64,000 nt of DNA, from the NCBI GenBank assembly GCA_029202985.1, contig CP119316.1:2232001-2296000 (forward strand). The letters run 5' to 3'. The position numbers and the translations under genes are program-made. The notes beneath the pieces are model-generated. The model had not been told where the DNA came from. It ran no database searches and was given only the letters and a program-made list of their open reading frames with translations. Each line of letters starts with the position of its first letter. Position 1 is the stretch's first letter. This DNA is from Candidatus Andeanibacterium colombiense. Lineage in GTDB: Bacteria; Pseudomonadota; Alphaproteobacteria; Sphingomonadales; Sphingomonadaceae. Positions 1 through 10,520 of the stretch are shown piece by piece.

Positions 1-48
1 GAGCGTTTCCGGCAGGCAGGTTTCGGGGCAAGTTGGCGACCAGGATGA
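1..48 (+). CDS. 3' end of an upstream gene (partial)
   Basis: Frame 1 is open from the window edge and stops with TGA at 46-48, overlapping the ATG at 45 of the efflux adaptor as ATGA. This is the coupling seen at many gene junctions in this window. Only about 15 codons are visible, so no product can be named. An outer-membrane efflux protein or a regulator would fit the context, but that is inference. Confidence 0.3.
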   Translation, partial: ERFRQAGFGASWRPG

Positions 49-1229
49 ATTACGAGACGACTGTCGAGACCAAGGCCGGGAGCCATCTGGGCGACGATCC
101 GCTGGGCGAGGTCGCGCGCGAGGAAAAGGCGCGCAAACGCACCAAGCTGATCGTGGCCGCCGCCGTTCTGGTGGCGGTGGTGATCCTGGTTGCTTGGCTC
201 GCCACCCGCGGCGGCAACAGCGATACCACCACCGCAACCCAGGCGCCGACGGTAACCGTGGTTTCGCCGGGCCGTACGACGGTTGAAGGAGCGATCCAGG
301 CGACCGGTACGCTCGCCGCGCGGCGCGAAATGCCGGTCGGCGTCGCCGGCGAGGGCGGGCGCGTGGTTGCGGTGCCGGTCGATGCCGGCCAATGGGTCCG
401 CGCGGGCCAGGTGCTCGCGGTGATCGATCGCTCCGTCCAGGTCCAGCTGAGCGCGAATGCGGCAGCCAATATCGATGCGGCCAAGGCCGACGCCAACATC
501 GCGCAGTCCAATCTCGACCGCGGGCTCAAGCTGGTCGATCGCGGATTCATCTCAAAGGCCGATATCGACCGCCTCACCGCCACCCGCGACGCCGCAGTGG
601 CGCGGGTGAAGATCGCCCAGGCCCAATATGGCGAACGCAGCGCCCGCAACGCGCAGCTCAACATCGTCGCCCCGGCCGCGGGCTACGTGCTCTCCCGCAA
701 TGTCGAGCCGGGCCAGGTGGTCAGCGCCGGCTCGACCGCATTGTTCAGCATCGCGAAGGACGGGCAGTTCGAACTGCTTGCCCAGGTCAGCGAGACCGAT
801 CTTTCCAAGCTCAGTGTCGGCGCGATCGGCAAGCTTACTCCAGTCGGCAGCGACAAGAGCTTCACCTGCCAGATCTGGCAGCTTTCGCCGGTGATCCAAG
901 AGCAAACCCGCCAGGGCACCGCCCGCTGCGCCCTGAGCTACGCGCCGGAATTGCGCGCGGGCGGGTTCGCCAGCGCGACGATCGCCAGCGGCGCGGTCTC
1001 GGCGCCGATGCTGCCCGAGTCCGCGATCCTGAACGACGAACAGGGCAGCTACGTCTATGTCGTGGGCAAGGGCAACAAGGTCGAGCGCCGCCCGGTGAAG
1101 ACCGGGCTTATCACCGAGAACGGAATCGCCGTGATCGAGGGTCTCGAAGGCACCGAGCAGGTCGTTCGCCGGGCCGGCGGCTTCCTGAATCCGGGCGACG
1201 AGGTCAAGCCGCGCCTCGTCAAGAACTGA
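45..1229 (+). CDS. RND efflux periplasmic adaptor (membrane fusion protein)
   Basis: 394 aa if the ATG at 45 is used; a TTG at 33 is in frame but less likely because the ATG overlaps the upstream stop. One membrane anchor spans about residues 35-52, followed by a Thr/Pro linker. Then come a lipoyl-like half motif (VDAGQWVRAGQVLAVID), a helical hairpin rich in Ala, Asp and Gln, the second lipoyl half (RNVEPGQVVSAGS), a beta-barrel domain and a membrane-proximal domain. This is the HlyD/AcrA layout. The pump gene follows after 13 bases, so the two form one operon. The adaptor would link the inner-membrane pump to an outer-membrane channel. Substrate cannot be read from the sequence. Confidence 0.93.
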   Translation: MNYETTVETKAGSHLGDDPLGEVAREEKARKRTKLIVAAAVLVAVVILVAWLATRGGNSDTTTATQAPTVTVVSPGRTTVEGAIQATGTLAARREMPVGVAGEGGRVVAVPVDAGQWVRAGQVLAVIDRSVQVQLSANAAANIDAAKADANIAQSNLDRGLKLVDRGFISKADIDRLTATRDAAVARVKIAQAQYGERSARNAQLNIVAPAAGYVLSRNVEPGQVVSAGSTALFSIAKDGQFELLAQVSETDLSKLSVGAIGKLTPVGSDKSFTCQIWQLSPVIQEQTRQGTARCALSYAPELRAGGFASATIASGAVSAPMLPESAILNDEQGSYVYVVGKGNKVERRPVKTGLITENGIAVIEGLEGTEQVVRRAGGFLNPGDEVKPRLVKN

Positions 1230-1242
1230 GACCGGCTTCTCC

Positions 1243-4200
1243 GTGAACCTCCGCAATCTTTCAGCCTGGTCGATCCGCAACCCGATCGTTCCGATCGTGT
1301 TGTTCATCGGCCTGCTCCTCGCGGGCGTGGTCGCGTTCAACCGGTTGGATGTGAACAACAATCCGGACATCGATTTTCCGGCGGTGACGGTGTTCGTGTC
1401 GCAGCCGGGCGCCGCGCCGACCGAGATCGAGACCCAAATCACCCAGAAGGTCGAGGCCGCGGTGCGCTCGATCAACGGGGTCGACGAGATCCAATCAACT
1501 GCTTCGGAAGGCTCGAGCCAGACCACGGTCCAGTTCACCATCGGCATCGACGTCAACGACGCAGTCAACGAGGTCAAGAACGCGGTCGATCAGATCCGCA
1601 GCGACCTTCCTGACGGGATTCTCGAACCGCAGGTTTCCAAGATCGAAGTCGGCGGCAGCGGGCCGATCGGCTATTATGCGGTCGAAGCCGAAGACATGAC
1701 GATGGAACAGCTTAGCTGGTTCGTCGACGATACGATCGCGCGCAAGCTGCTCGGGATCGAAGGCATGGCCACGGTCAGTCGCTCGGGCGGGGTGGACCGC
1801 GAAATCCGCGTGGTCCTCGACCCAGCGCGAATGCAATCCTTCGGAGTCACCGCCAGCCAGGTCAACGTCGCGGTGCGCGCGGTCAATACCGACGCCGCTG
1901 GCGGCCGGGCCGAGATCGCCGGTTCGCGCCAGTCGGTTCGCGTGCTCGGGAACGCGGCCGATGCCTATCGGCTGGGCGAGACCCGGATCAACCTCGCCGG
2001 AGGGCGCTCGATCAAGCTGACCGACATTGCCAATGTCTACGACGGCTATTCGGAACAGACCTCGATAGCCAAGATCAGGAAGAAGCAGGTCGTCACCTTC
2101 TTCATCGAACGGGCCAAGGGCGCTTCCGACGTTACCGTTTACGACGAGGCGATGAAGGGCATCGCGGAGCTGCAGAAGCAGAACGCCGGTATCCACATTA
2201 CCCAGCTCTACACCTCGGTCGATTACACCAAGGAACAGTACAAGACCTCGATGGAATCGATGATCGAAGGCGCGGTGCTGGCGATCGTGGTGGTGTTCCT
2301 GTTCCTGCGCGACTGGCGCGCGACCTTTATCAGCGCGGTCGCGATCCCGCTGTCGGCGATCCCGACCTTCTGGTTCATGGGTCTGATGGGCTTCACGCTG
2401 AACCAGCTCTCGCTGCTCGCGCTTAGCCTGGTCGCGGGCGTATTGGTCGATGATGCGATCGTCGAGATCGAGAACATCGTCAGACATATGCGCATGGGCA
2501 AGAGCGCCTATCAGGCGTCGATCGACGCGGCCGACGAAATCGGCCTCGCGGTGGTCGCGACGACCTTCTCGATCGTCGCGGTGTTCCTGCCGGTCGGCCT
2601 GATGCCGGGCATCTCGGGCCAGTTCTTCAAGAATTTCGGCCTCACGGTCGTAGCCGCGGTGCTGATGAGCCTTGCGGTCGCGCGCCTGATCACGCCGATG
2701 ATCGCCGCCTATTTCCTCAAGGCTCACGGCCATCAGGAACACGGCGCGGGCAGACTGATGGACGGGTACATGAAGGTCCTGTCGTGGACCCTGGACCAGA
2801 CCGGCTCGCGGGCCTATCGCGCGCGGCTCGAACCCGCGCCGTTCCAGTGGCCGTTCGGTGTGATCGAAGCGATCATCTGGGTTGTCGGGGCAGGCGCGGT
2901 CGTGCTGGCCTGGCGCCTGACGGGCAAGCTGTTGTCGGAAGACCTGGCGTCCAGTTGGACCGGGATCGGCCTCAAGCTTCTGGCGGCGATAGCCGCTGCG
3001 GTCGTGATCCGGATTGTCGTGCCGATCGTGACGGCCGCGATCGGCGGTGCCTTCGTGCGCTGGCATGCATTCTTCATGGGCCGGGTGCGCGCGCGCACGC
3101 GCGACCATCGCTTCTGGATGTTCTGCATCGGCGCCTGCGCGCTCGCGGCGACCATCGGGCTTGGCATGAACATGCCGCAGCAGTTCCAGCCGCTGTCCAA
3201 TTCGGACACCAGCCGTGCCAATATCGAAATGGTCCCGGGCACCACGATCGAACAGACCGAGGAAGTTGCCGACCGGGTTACCGCGATCCTCGAACAGCAG
3301 CCCGAAGTCCGGCTGGTGATGGAGCGGGTGAGCGAGGGCAGCGCGACCATGTTCATCATGCTCAAGAAGGATCGCGCGACCAAGAGCTACGACTTCGAAC
3401 GACGCATGTCGAAGGAGTTCCAGGAGATTCCGGACGCGCGGGTGACCTTCCAGAGCCAGGGCGGCGGTGGCGGGGGGACCGGGCGCGACATTTCGGTGAT
3501 GCTGTCGGGCTCCGATCCGAAGCAGCTGCAGCACGCGGCGCAGACGCTGGTTGACCAGATGAAGACCGTCAAAGGCCTGGTCGCGCCGCGCATCGCGGCG
3601 GACCTTCAGCGGCCCGAGCTGGTGATCGTGCCGCGGCTCGATCTTGCAGCGCAACTCGGCGTGACCACTTCGGCGTTGAGCCAGGCGATCCGCATCGCGA
3701 CGATCGGCGAGATCGACCAGAGCGCGGCCAAGTTCTCGCTGTCCGACCGACAGGTGCCGATCCGCGTGGTCCTGCCGAAGGATTCTCGGCGCGACATCGC
3801 GACGATCGAGAACCTTCCGGTCCCGACCTCGACCGGATCGGTGCCGCTCAAGCGGGTCGCCGAAATCCGTTTCGGCGCCGGCCCGACCCAGATCCAGCGC
3901 TTCAACCAGTCCCGCCGCGTGTTCGTCGGCGGCGATCTCGACGAAGGTGCGCTCAAGGGTCCGGTGATGAACCAGATCAACGCGCTGCCGATCATGAAGA
4001 ACCTCCCTGCCGGCGTGTCCAACGCACCGGTGGGCGATGAGAAATGGCAGGCCGAACTGATTCAGAACTTCATCATCGCAGTGGTCAGCGGCGTGCTGCT
4101 CGTGTTCGGTGTGCTGGTGCTGCTCTATCGCCGCTTCGTCTCGCCGCTGGTCAACATGACCTCGCTGCTCCTGGCGCCGCTCGGCGGGCTGATTGCGCTT

Positions 4201-4668
4201 GCCCTGGTCGGGCTGGTCACCACCGGCCATCCCGATCCGATCTCGATCTCGGTCTATATCGGCATATTGATGCTGCTCGGCATCGTCGCGAAGAACTCGA
4301 TCCTGCTGATCGACTTCGCGATCGAGGAGATGGAGCGCGGCGAAGACAAGCACGATGCGATCATGGAAGCCGGGCACAAACGCGCCCAGCCGATCGTTAT
4401 GACCACCATGGCGATGGTTGCAGGCATGGTTCCGACCGCATTGTCCCTTTCGGGCGATGCGGCCTGGCGCGCCCCGATGGGCACCACGGTGATCGGCGGA
4501 CTTGCTCTGTCGACGCTGCTGACGCTGCTGATCGTCCCGGCCGGCTTCAGCCTGGCCGATGGGCTGGAAAAGCGCGTCGGGCCGTGGCTGCGCAAGAACC
4601 TGCTGACATATCGCCCCGGTGACGCGAAGCGCGAGCTTCCCCGGCCGGAGGCCTTCCCCGCCGAATGA
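1243..4668 (+). CDS. RND efflux pump permease (AcrB/HAE1-like)
   Basis: 1141 aa with a GTG start. It has the RND architecture: TM1 at the N-terminus, two large periplasmic loops, and the TM4 proton-relay Asp pair in GVLVDDAIVEIEN. The TM10 lysine lies in LLGIVAKNSILLIDFA. Typical HAE pumps are about 1030-1050 aa. The excess here sits at about residues 527-622, between TM6 and TM7, and contains two or three additional hydrophobic stretches (for example AIIWVVGAGAVVLAW and LKLLAAIAAAVVIRIVVPIV). It is cotranscribed with the adaptor upstream. The ATG of the next gene overlaps its stop codon (ATGA at 4665). It would export drugs or other amphiphiles using the proton gradient; the specific substrate is unknown. 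Confidence 0.93.
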   Translation: MNLRNLSAWSIRNPIVPIVLFIGLLLAGVVAFNRLDVNNNPDIDFPAVTVFVSQPGAAPTEIETQITQKVEAAVRSINGVDEIQSTASEGSSQTTVQFTIGIDVNDAVNEVKNAVDQIRSDLPDGILEPQVSKIEVGGSGPIGYYAVEAEDMTMEQLSWFVDDTIARKLLGIEGMATVSRSGGVDREIRVVLDPARMQSFGVTASQVNVAVRAVNTDAAGGRAEIAGSRQSVRVLGNAADAYRLGETRINLAGGRSIKLTDIANVYDGYSEQTSIAKIRKKQVVTFFIERAKGASDVTVYDEAMKGIAELQKQNAGIHITQLYTSVDYTKEQYKTSMESMIEGAVLAIVVVFLFLRDWRATFISAVAIPLSAIPTFWFMGLMGFTLNQLSLLALSLVAGVLVDDAIVEIENIVRHMRMGKSAYQASIDAADEIGLAVVATTFSIVAVFLPVGLMPGISGQFFKNFGLTVVAAVLMSLAVARLITPMIAAYFLKAHGHQEHGAGRLMDGYMKVLSWTLDQTGSRAYRARLEPAPFQWPFGVIEAIIWVVGAGAVVLAWRLTGKLLSEDLASSWTGIGLKLLAAIAAAVVIRIVVPIVTAAIGGAFVRWHAFFMGRVRARTRDHRFWMFCIGACALAATIGLGMNMPQQFQPLSNSDTSRANIEMVPGTTIEQTEEVADRVTAILEQQPEVRLVMERVSEGSATMFIMLKKDRATKSYDFERRMSKEFQEIPDARVTFQSQGGGGGGTGRDISVMLSGSDPKQLQHAAQTLVDQMKTVKGLVAPRIAADLQRPELVIVPRLDLAAQLGVTTSALSQAIRIATIGEIDQSAAKFSLSDRQVPIRVVLPKDSRRDIATIENLPVPTSTGSVPLKRVAEIRFGAGPTQIQRFNQSRRVFVGGDLDEGALKGPVMNQINALPIMKNLPAGVSNAPVGDEKWQAELIQNFIIAVVSGVLLVFGVLVLLYRRFVSPLVNMTSLLLAPLGGLIALALVGLVTTGHPDPISISVYIGILMLLGIVAKNSILLIDFAIEEMERGEDKHDAIMEAGHKRAQPIVMTTMAMVAGMVPTALSLSGDAAWRAPMGTTVIGGLALSTLLTLLIVPAGFSLADGLEKRVGPWLRKNLLTYRPGDAKRELPRPEAFPAE

Positions 4669-5996
4669 GCGGGACGCGCGCGAAGGCGACCACGCATACA
4701 GGGGCCTCTCCGGAACAGCCCGCCACCATCCCTGCCCTGTCCGGGCTGAGTCCGCTTCCACCTGTTGGGGGAGCCGACCGGGCGCGCACCATGCGGATCT
4801 TCGCGACGCTGTTGCTGGTTGCGATGGCCGGGCTGTTCGTGGCCGCACGGCATTTCAACGGCATCCACCCGGCCTGGGGCTATGTGCTCGCCTTTGCCGA
4901 AGCGGCGATGGTCGGCGGGCTGGCCGACTGGTTCGCGGTCACCGCACTATTCCGCCGTCCGCTCGGCCTGCCCATCCCGCATACGGCGATAATCCCCGAG
5001 AAGAAGGACCGCATCGCCGATACGATGGCGGCATTCCTGCAGGCCAATTTCCTCACCCCGGCGGTGGTCGCCCGGCGGATGAAGGGGATGAACCTCGCGC
5101 TGGCGGCGGGTAATTTCCTCGCCGAGCCGAGCGGCGGAGGCCAGTCGCGGATTCGCGCCGGGGCGAGCGAATTGTTGGCGGAGATTCTCGAATCGCTCGA
5201 TCCAGAACGGCTCGGCAGCCAGGTGCGCGCCGGCCTCAAGACGCAGCTCGACAGGCTCGAGATTTCACCGTTGCTCGGCCGGATGCTCGATGCGGCAATC
5301 GCGGACAAGCGGCATCTGCCGCTGGTGGAAGGCGCGCTGCGCTGGGCCGGGATCACGCTCGAGGCGAACGAGGATCTGGTGCGCGAAATGATCCACAGCC
5401 GTGCCAATGCGCTGCTGCGGCTGACCGGGTTCGACGAGCGGCTGGCCAACTCGGTGCTCGACGGGCTCTACAAGCTGATCGCCGAATGCATCGTCGATCC
5501 GGAGCATCCGCTGCGCCAAAAGCTGGAGGAAGGTCTCCATAATCTCGCCCGCGATCTTTCCAGCGATCCGGAGATGCGGGCCAAGGTCGAAGGCATCAAG
5601 CGCGAGTTGACCGACAATCCGGCGATCGGCGACTGGTGGCAGGGCGTATGGGAACGGCTGAGGCAATCGCTGATCGAAACTGCCCGCAATCCCGATGCGG
5701 CGCTCGCGGGCCAGCTTGGCGGCGCATTGTCGGAACTGGGCAAGGCCTTGCGCGACGATCCCGCGCTGCAGCGACAGGTCAACCGCTTCGCCCGCCGGAT
5801 CGCGGTCGGGGTCGCGACCCGCTACGGCTCGCAGATCGTCCAGCTGGTATCGGAGACGGTCAAGCGCTGGGACGCGAAGACCGTCACCGACCGGCTCGAG
5901 AACGCCGTCGGCCGCGACCTTCAGTTCATCCGCGTCAACGGTACGCTGGTCGGCGGGCTGGTTGGGCTCATCATCCATTTCGTCGAGAGCCTGTGA
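4665..5996 (+). CDS. DUF445 family membrane protein
   Basis: 443 aa, beginning with an ATG that overlaps the stop of the RND pump. After a variable Pro-rich N-terminus, a hydrophobic segment (TLLLVAMAGLFVAA) leads into the family hallmark GLADWFAVTALFRRPLGLPIPHTAIIP, split by the membrane. A long helical region and a C-terminal hydrophobic segment (VGGLVGLIIHFVESL) follow. DUF445 proteins are inner-membrane proteins of unknown function in many Proteobacteria. Coupling to the efflux genes suggests cotranscription but gives no clear role. Confidence 0.88.
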   Translation: MSGTRAKATTHTGASPEQPATIPALSGLSPLPPVGGADRARTMRIFATLLLVAMAGLFVAARHFNGIHPAWGYVLAFAEAAMVGGLADWFAVTALFRRPLGLPIPHTAIIPEKKDRIADTMAAFLQANFLTPAVVARRMKGMNLALAAGNFLAEPSGGGQSRIRAGASELLAEILESLDPERLGSQVRAGLKTQLDRLEISPLLGRMLDAAIADKRHLPLVEGALRWAGITLEANEDLVREMIHSRANALLRLTGFDERLANSVLDGLYKLIAECIVDPEHPLRQKLEEGLHNLARDLSSDPEMRAKVEGIKRELTDNPAIGDWWQGVWERLRQSLIETARNPDAALAGQLGGALSELGKALRDDPALQRQVNRFARRIAVGVATRYGSQIVQLVSETVKRWDAKTVTDRLENAVGRDLQFIRVNGTLVGGLVGLIIHFVESL

Positions 5997-6516
5997 GCGC
6001 TCCGCCCGATCCGGTTCTGAAGACGGGGCGACTCGACCTGAGCCGCCCGACGGCGGCCGATCTGAAGCCGCTGTTCGCGATCGCCAATGCCCCCGAAACG
6101 GCGCGCCATCTCGGCGCCCACCGCGGCTTCCCAGATCATTTCGAACGCTTCTGCCGCAACGCCGGCAGCTGGCTGCTCTACGGCTACGGCGCCTTTATCC
6201 TCCGCCGAAGCGGCGAGCTTGCGCCGATCGGCAATTGCGGGATTTTCCGTACCTTTCGCGGGCTGGGCGAAGACTTCGACGGCATGCCCGAAGCCGGCTG
6301 GATCCTGCGCGCCGACTGCACCGGCCAAGGGCTGGCGGAAGAGGCGATGCGCGCGGCGCTTGCCTGGTTCGAGACGAGCCACGGGGCTCAACGCATCGTG
6401 TGCATGACCGCGCCGGACAATGAAGCCTCTCTCCGCCTCGCGGCCAAGCTCGGCTTCAGCGCGAAGCGTGCCTGCCCGGCGGCGAGCCGGTCGTGCTGCT
6501 CGAACGGCTGCCGTGA
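5993..6516 (+). pseudogene. GNAT N-acetyltransferase (RimJ/RimL type) with a C-terminal frameshift
   Basis: A GTG at 5993 overlaps the DUF445 stop. The frame encodes a RimJ-like GNAT domain: LDLSRPTAADLKPLF, then EAGWILRADCTGQGLAEEAMRAALAWF (acetyl-CoA loop) and APDNEASLRLAAKLGF. After KLGFSA at about 6463 the frame continues as Cys/Arg-rich nonsense. The next frame reads EACLPGGEPVVLLERLP and stops at 6516, exactly the expected family C-terminus. Restoring one G near 6463 joins the two parts. This is either a real frameshift, a sequencing error or, less likely, recoding. Without the correction the first frame runs into the gene on the other strand. Confidence 0.75.
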
Positions 6517-6523
6517 GCCGGGA

Positions 6524-7417
6524 TCAGGTTCCGCCGAAGGGCGGCATCAGCGCGAAAGGCGAAACCATCCAGTAGCTCGCCATCGGCTTGCCGTCCTTGT
6601 CCGTTGCGGGGAGGAACTGGCCCTTGTCCATGATCGCCTTGCAGATCGCATCGTTGGTCTTTTTTTCGAGGCTCGCCCAATGGATCACGCAGGCGGTCGG
6701 CTTGCCCTCGGCACTGACCATCACGCGAAGCTGGTTCGCCGCACCGCCGAGCTTGCCGAAATCGCCGAAGCCGATCGTGCCGGTCGGCAGCCATTTGTTG
6801 GCTTCCGTGGAAGGTTGCGCCGTCCGGGTCATCGTCTGATGCAGCGCCGGATCTAGGCCCCAGGTCTTGAGCAGATCGTCCGCGCAGGTCTGCAGGCTCG
6901 CGATCGGGGCCTTGAGCCCGCCGGTCTCGATGGTGACCGGATCGATCACGCCGCCGGTGATCTGGATCGCGCTGACGCCTTTGGCGAATTCCTGCTCTTT
7001 CGCCCGGTCATAAGGCGGGAACACCGGTCCGGCCGGGGGCGGACCGAGCGGAACCATGAAGATCTCGCCGAGGTTGAGATATTGCTGCTTGTCGGCGGTT
7101 TCGGAGCGCCAGAACGGGCCCTTGCGCTCGCCGCCGGACGGCGTCAGCGTATATTCCAGCGCGTTGGATCCGCGATACATCTTGATCCCGTTGCCGATCA
7201 GGATCGTGCGAACCGCGGCGCCAGGCTGGATCCGCTCCATCGCCAGCGACAGGGTATCGGTCCCATCGCTGAAATTGCGTGCAAGGCGGCAGTAATCGTC
7301 GCCATATTCGGCCGCCCACGGACCCGCCGGCTTGTAGACGCGCTCGGCAGCGCTGGCCGGTTGCACCGCACCAAGCAGTACGACGCACGAAGTCGCCGCC
7401 ATCAGGACTCTCTTCAT
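6524..7417 (-). CDS. Exported protein with a TonB-C-like C-terminal domain
   Basis: 297 aa with a clear signal peptide ending in PASAAERV. The C-terminal part (LRVMVSAEGKPTACVIHW, then CKAIMDKGQFLPATDKDGKP) follows the pattern of the TonB C-terminal fold found in stand-alone sphingomonad exported proteins. There a Cys pair and a final Lys/Gly-rich strand replace the usual TonB context. It ends tail-to-tail with the GNAT gene, 7 bases apart. There is no ExbB/ExbD nearby, so a classical energy-transducing role is unlikely. The cargo or partner is unknown. Confidence 0.75.
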   Translation of the reverse strand: MKRVLMAATSCVVLLGAVQPASAAERVYKPAGPWAAEYGDDYCRLARNFSDGTDTLSLAMERIQPGAAVRTILIGNGIKMYRGSNALEYTLTPSGGERKGPFWRSETADKQQYLNLGEIFMVPLGPPPAGPVFPPYDRAKEQEFAKGVSAIQITGGVIDPVTIETGGLKAPIASLQTCADDLLKTWGLDPALHQTMTRTAQPSTEANKWLPTGTIGFGDFGKLGGAANQLRVMVSAEGKPTACVIHWASLEKKTNDAICKAIMDKGQFLPATDKDGKPMASYWMVSPFALMPPFGGT

Positions 7418-7517
7418 CTAACTCTCCCCATCCTTTTTCCGGACTTTATCAACGAAAGCACCGGGATCAACACTGGAAAGTGTCGCGGGATGTCGCAGGT
7501 TCCTGCCTGCCGGGAAA

Positions 7518-8447
7518 TCAGAGCTTGGCAACCAGCTCCGGGACCGCTTCGAACAGATCGGCGACCAGCCCGTAGTCGGCAACCGAGAAGATCGGCGCAT
7601 CGGGATCCTTGTTGATCGCGACGATCACCTTCGAGTCCTTCATCCCCGCGAGATGCTGGATCGCACCAGAAATTCCGACCGCGATATAGAGTTCGGGCGC
7701 CACGATCTTGCCGGTCTGGCCAACCTGGTAGTCGTTTGGGACATAGCCCGCATCGACCGCCGCGCGGCTTGCGCCCAGCGCGGCGCCGAGCTTGTCGGCC
7801 AGCGGGGTCAGCACCGCCTGGAAGGTCGCGCCGTCTTTCAGCGCCCGCCCGCCGGAGACGATTACCTTTGCGCTGGTCAGCTCGGGCCGGTCGGACTTGG
7901 CGGTTTCGGCGCCAGTGAAACTCGACAGGCCGGTATCGCCGGGGCCGGAGACCGCTTCGACCGCAGCCGCGCCGCCGGAGGTCGCGGCACGCTCGAAGGC
8001 GGTGCCGCGCACGGTGATCACCAGCTTTGCATCGCCGCTCTCGACCGTGGCGATCGCATTGCCGGCATAGATCGGGCGAGTGAAAGTCTTGGGTCCTTCG
8101 ACGGAGAGGATGTCCGACACCTGCGACACATCGAGCAGCGCGGCGACGCGCGGGGCGATGTTCTTGCCGGTGGTCGTTGCGGGCGCGACGAACGCCTCGA
8201 AGCCCTCCATCAGTCCGGCGACCAGCGGCGCGATATTTTCGGCGAGGAAGTTCGCATAGGCGGGATCGTCGGCCTTGAGCACTTTGGACACACCCGCGAC
8301 CTGCGCCGCCGCATCTGCGACCGCGCCGCAGTCGCGTCCCGCGACCAGCACGGTCACATCGCCGAGCTTTCCAGCGGCGGTAACGGTCGCGAGGGTCGCG
8401 TCCTTGAGGACCGCGTTGTCATGCTCGGCCAGGACCAGAACGCTCAT
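7518..8447 (-). CDS. etfA: Electron transfer flavoprotein alpha subunit
   Basis: 309 aa, the usual length. The N-terminal domain begins MSVLVLAEHDNAVL. The C-terminal FAD-binding domain shows IVSGGRALKD, GAALGASRAAVDAG, QVGQTGKIVAPELYIAVGISGAIQHLAGM and SKVIVAINKDPDAPIF, all diagnostic. With EtfB it forms the cytoplasmic heterodimer that carries electrons from acyl-CoA and other dehydrogenases to ETF:ubiquinone oxidoreductase. Its ATG overlaps the etfB stop (ATGA at 8444-8447), so the two are translationally coupled. Confidence 0.97.
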   Translation of the reverse strand: MSVLVLAEHDNAVLKDATLATVTAAGKLGDVTVLVAGRDCGAVADAAAQVAGVSKVLKADDPAYANFLAENIAPLVAGLMEGFEAFVAPATTTGKNIAPRVAALLDVSQVSDILSVEGPKTFTRPIYAGNAIATVESGDAKLVITVRGTAFERAATSGGAAAVEAVSGPGDTGLSSFTGAETAKSDRPELTSAKVIVSGGRALKDGATFQAVLTPLADKLGAALGASRAAVDAGYVPNDYQVGQTGKIVAPELYIAVGISGAIQHLAGMKDSKVIVAINKDPDAPIFSVADYGLVADLFEAVPELVAKL

Positions 8448-9193
8448 CGCACGACTCCCAATTCCTTGATCTTCGCGGCCAGCTCATCGACCGAGCCCAG
8501 CTTGATTCCCGCCTTGCGCACCGGCGGTTCGGCGACCTTCAACGTCTTGAGCCGCGGTTCGGTGTCGACGCCGTAATCGGCCGGCGTCTTGACCGCGAGC
8601 GGCTTGGACTTGGCCTTCATGATGTTCGGCAGCGAGGCATAGCGCGGCTCGTTCAGGCGCAAATCGGTGGTGACTACCGCCGGCAAGGTGAGACTCACCG
8701 TCTCGTGCCCGCCATCGACCTCGCGGGTGACGCTGACGGTGTCGCCCCGCAGTTCGACCTTCGAAGCGAAGGTCCCCTGCGGCCGCCCCCACAGCGCGGC
8801 GAGCATCTGGCCGGTCTGGTTCGAATCATCGTCGATCGCCTGCTTGCCGAGCACCACCAGCCCCGGCTGTTCCTCGTCCGCGATCGCCTTGAGAATCTTG
8901 GCCACCGCGAGTGGCTCCACCGCATCGTCGGTTTCGACCAGGATCGCCCGGTCGGCACCCATCGCCAAAGCTGTGCGCAGCGTCTCCTGCGCTTTGGCCG
9001 GCCCGATCGACACCGCGATGATTTCTTCGACCCCGCCCTTTTCCTTGAGCCGGATCGCTTCTTCGACCGCGATCTCGTCGAACGGGTTCATGCTCATCTT
9101 GACGTTGGCGAGATCGACCCCGGAACCGTCGGCCTTGACCCGCGGCTTCACATTGTAATCGATCACCCGCTTCACGGGGACGAGGATCTTCAT
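8444..9193 (-). CDS. etfB: Electron transfer flavoprotein beta subunit
   Basis: 249 aa. It starts MKILVPVKRVIDYNVKPRV and contains NPFDEIAVEEAIRLKE, the AMP-site region VLGKQAIDDDSNQTGQMLAALW, and LTLPAVVTTDLRLNEPRYASLPNIMKAKSKP, the ETF-beta signature. It binds AMP and forms the ETF dimer with the overlapping etfA product. It lies 22 bases downstream of sucC on the same strand, so sucC-etfB-etfA probably form one transcript. Confidence 0.97.
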   Translation of the reverse strand: MKILVPVKRVIDYNVKPRVKADGSGVDLANVKMSMNPFDEIAVEEAIRLKEKGGVEEIIAVSIGPAKAQETLRTALAMGADRAILVETDDAVEPLAVAKILKAIADEEQPGLVVLGKQAIDDDSNQTGQMLAALWGRPQGTFASKVELRGDTVSVTREVDGGHETVSLTLPAVVTTDLRLNEPRYASLPNIMKAKSKPLAVKTPADYGVDTEPRLKTLKVAEPPVRKAGIKLGSVDELAAKIKELGVVR

Positions 9194-9215
9194 AACCGCT
9201 CTCCTGCCGGCCGTC

Positions 9216-10415
<1,200 letters not shown>

Positions 10416-10520
10416 GGGAGAGCGCGCCCTTCGCGAAGGAGTCGGGGGATGCCGGCGGCATAAGCACAGGAAACCCGCCTTGAAAAGGGGCGCGGAGCCC
10501 GCCAGGTTGCAGCGCAGCAG

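Noticed and set aside
1495..4848. A 1117-codon open frame antisense to the RND pump
   Set aside because: It is an artefact of high GC and codon bias; the product is Arg/His/Asp-rich with no domains, while the plus strand has a clear pump.
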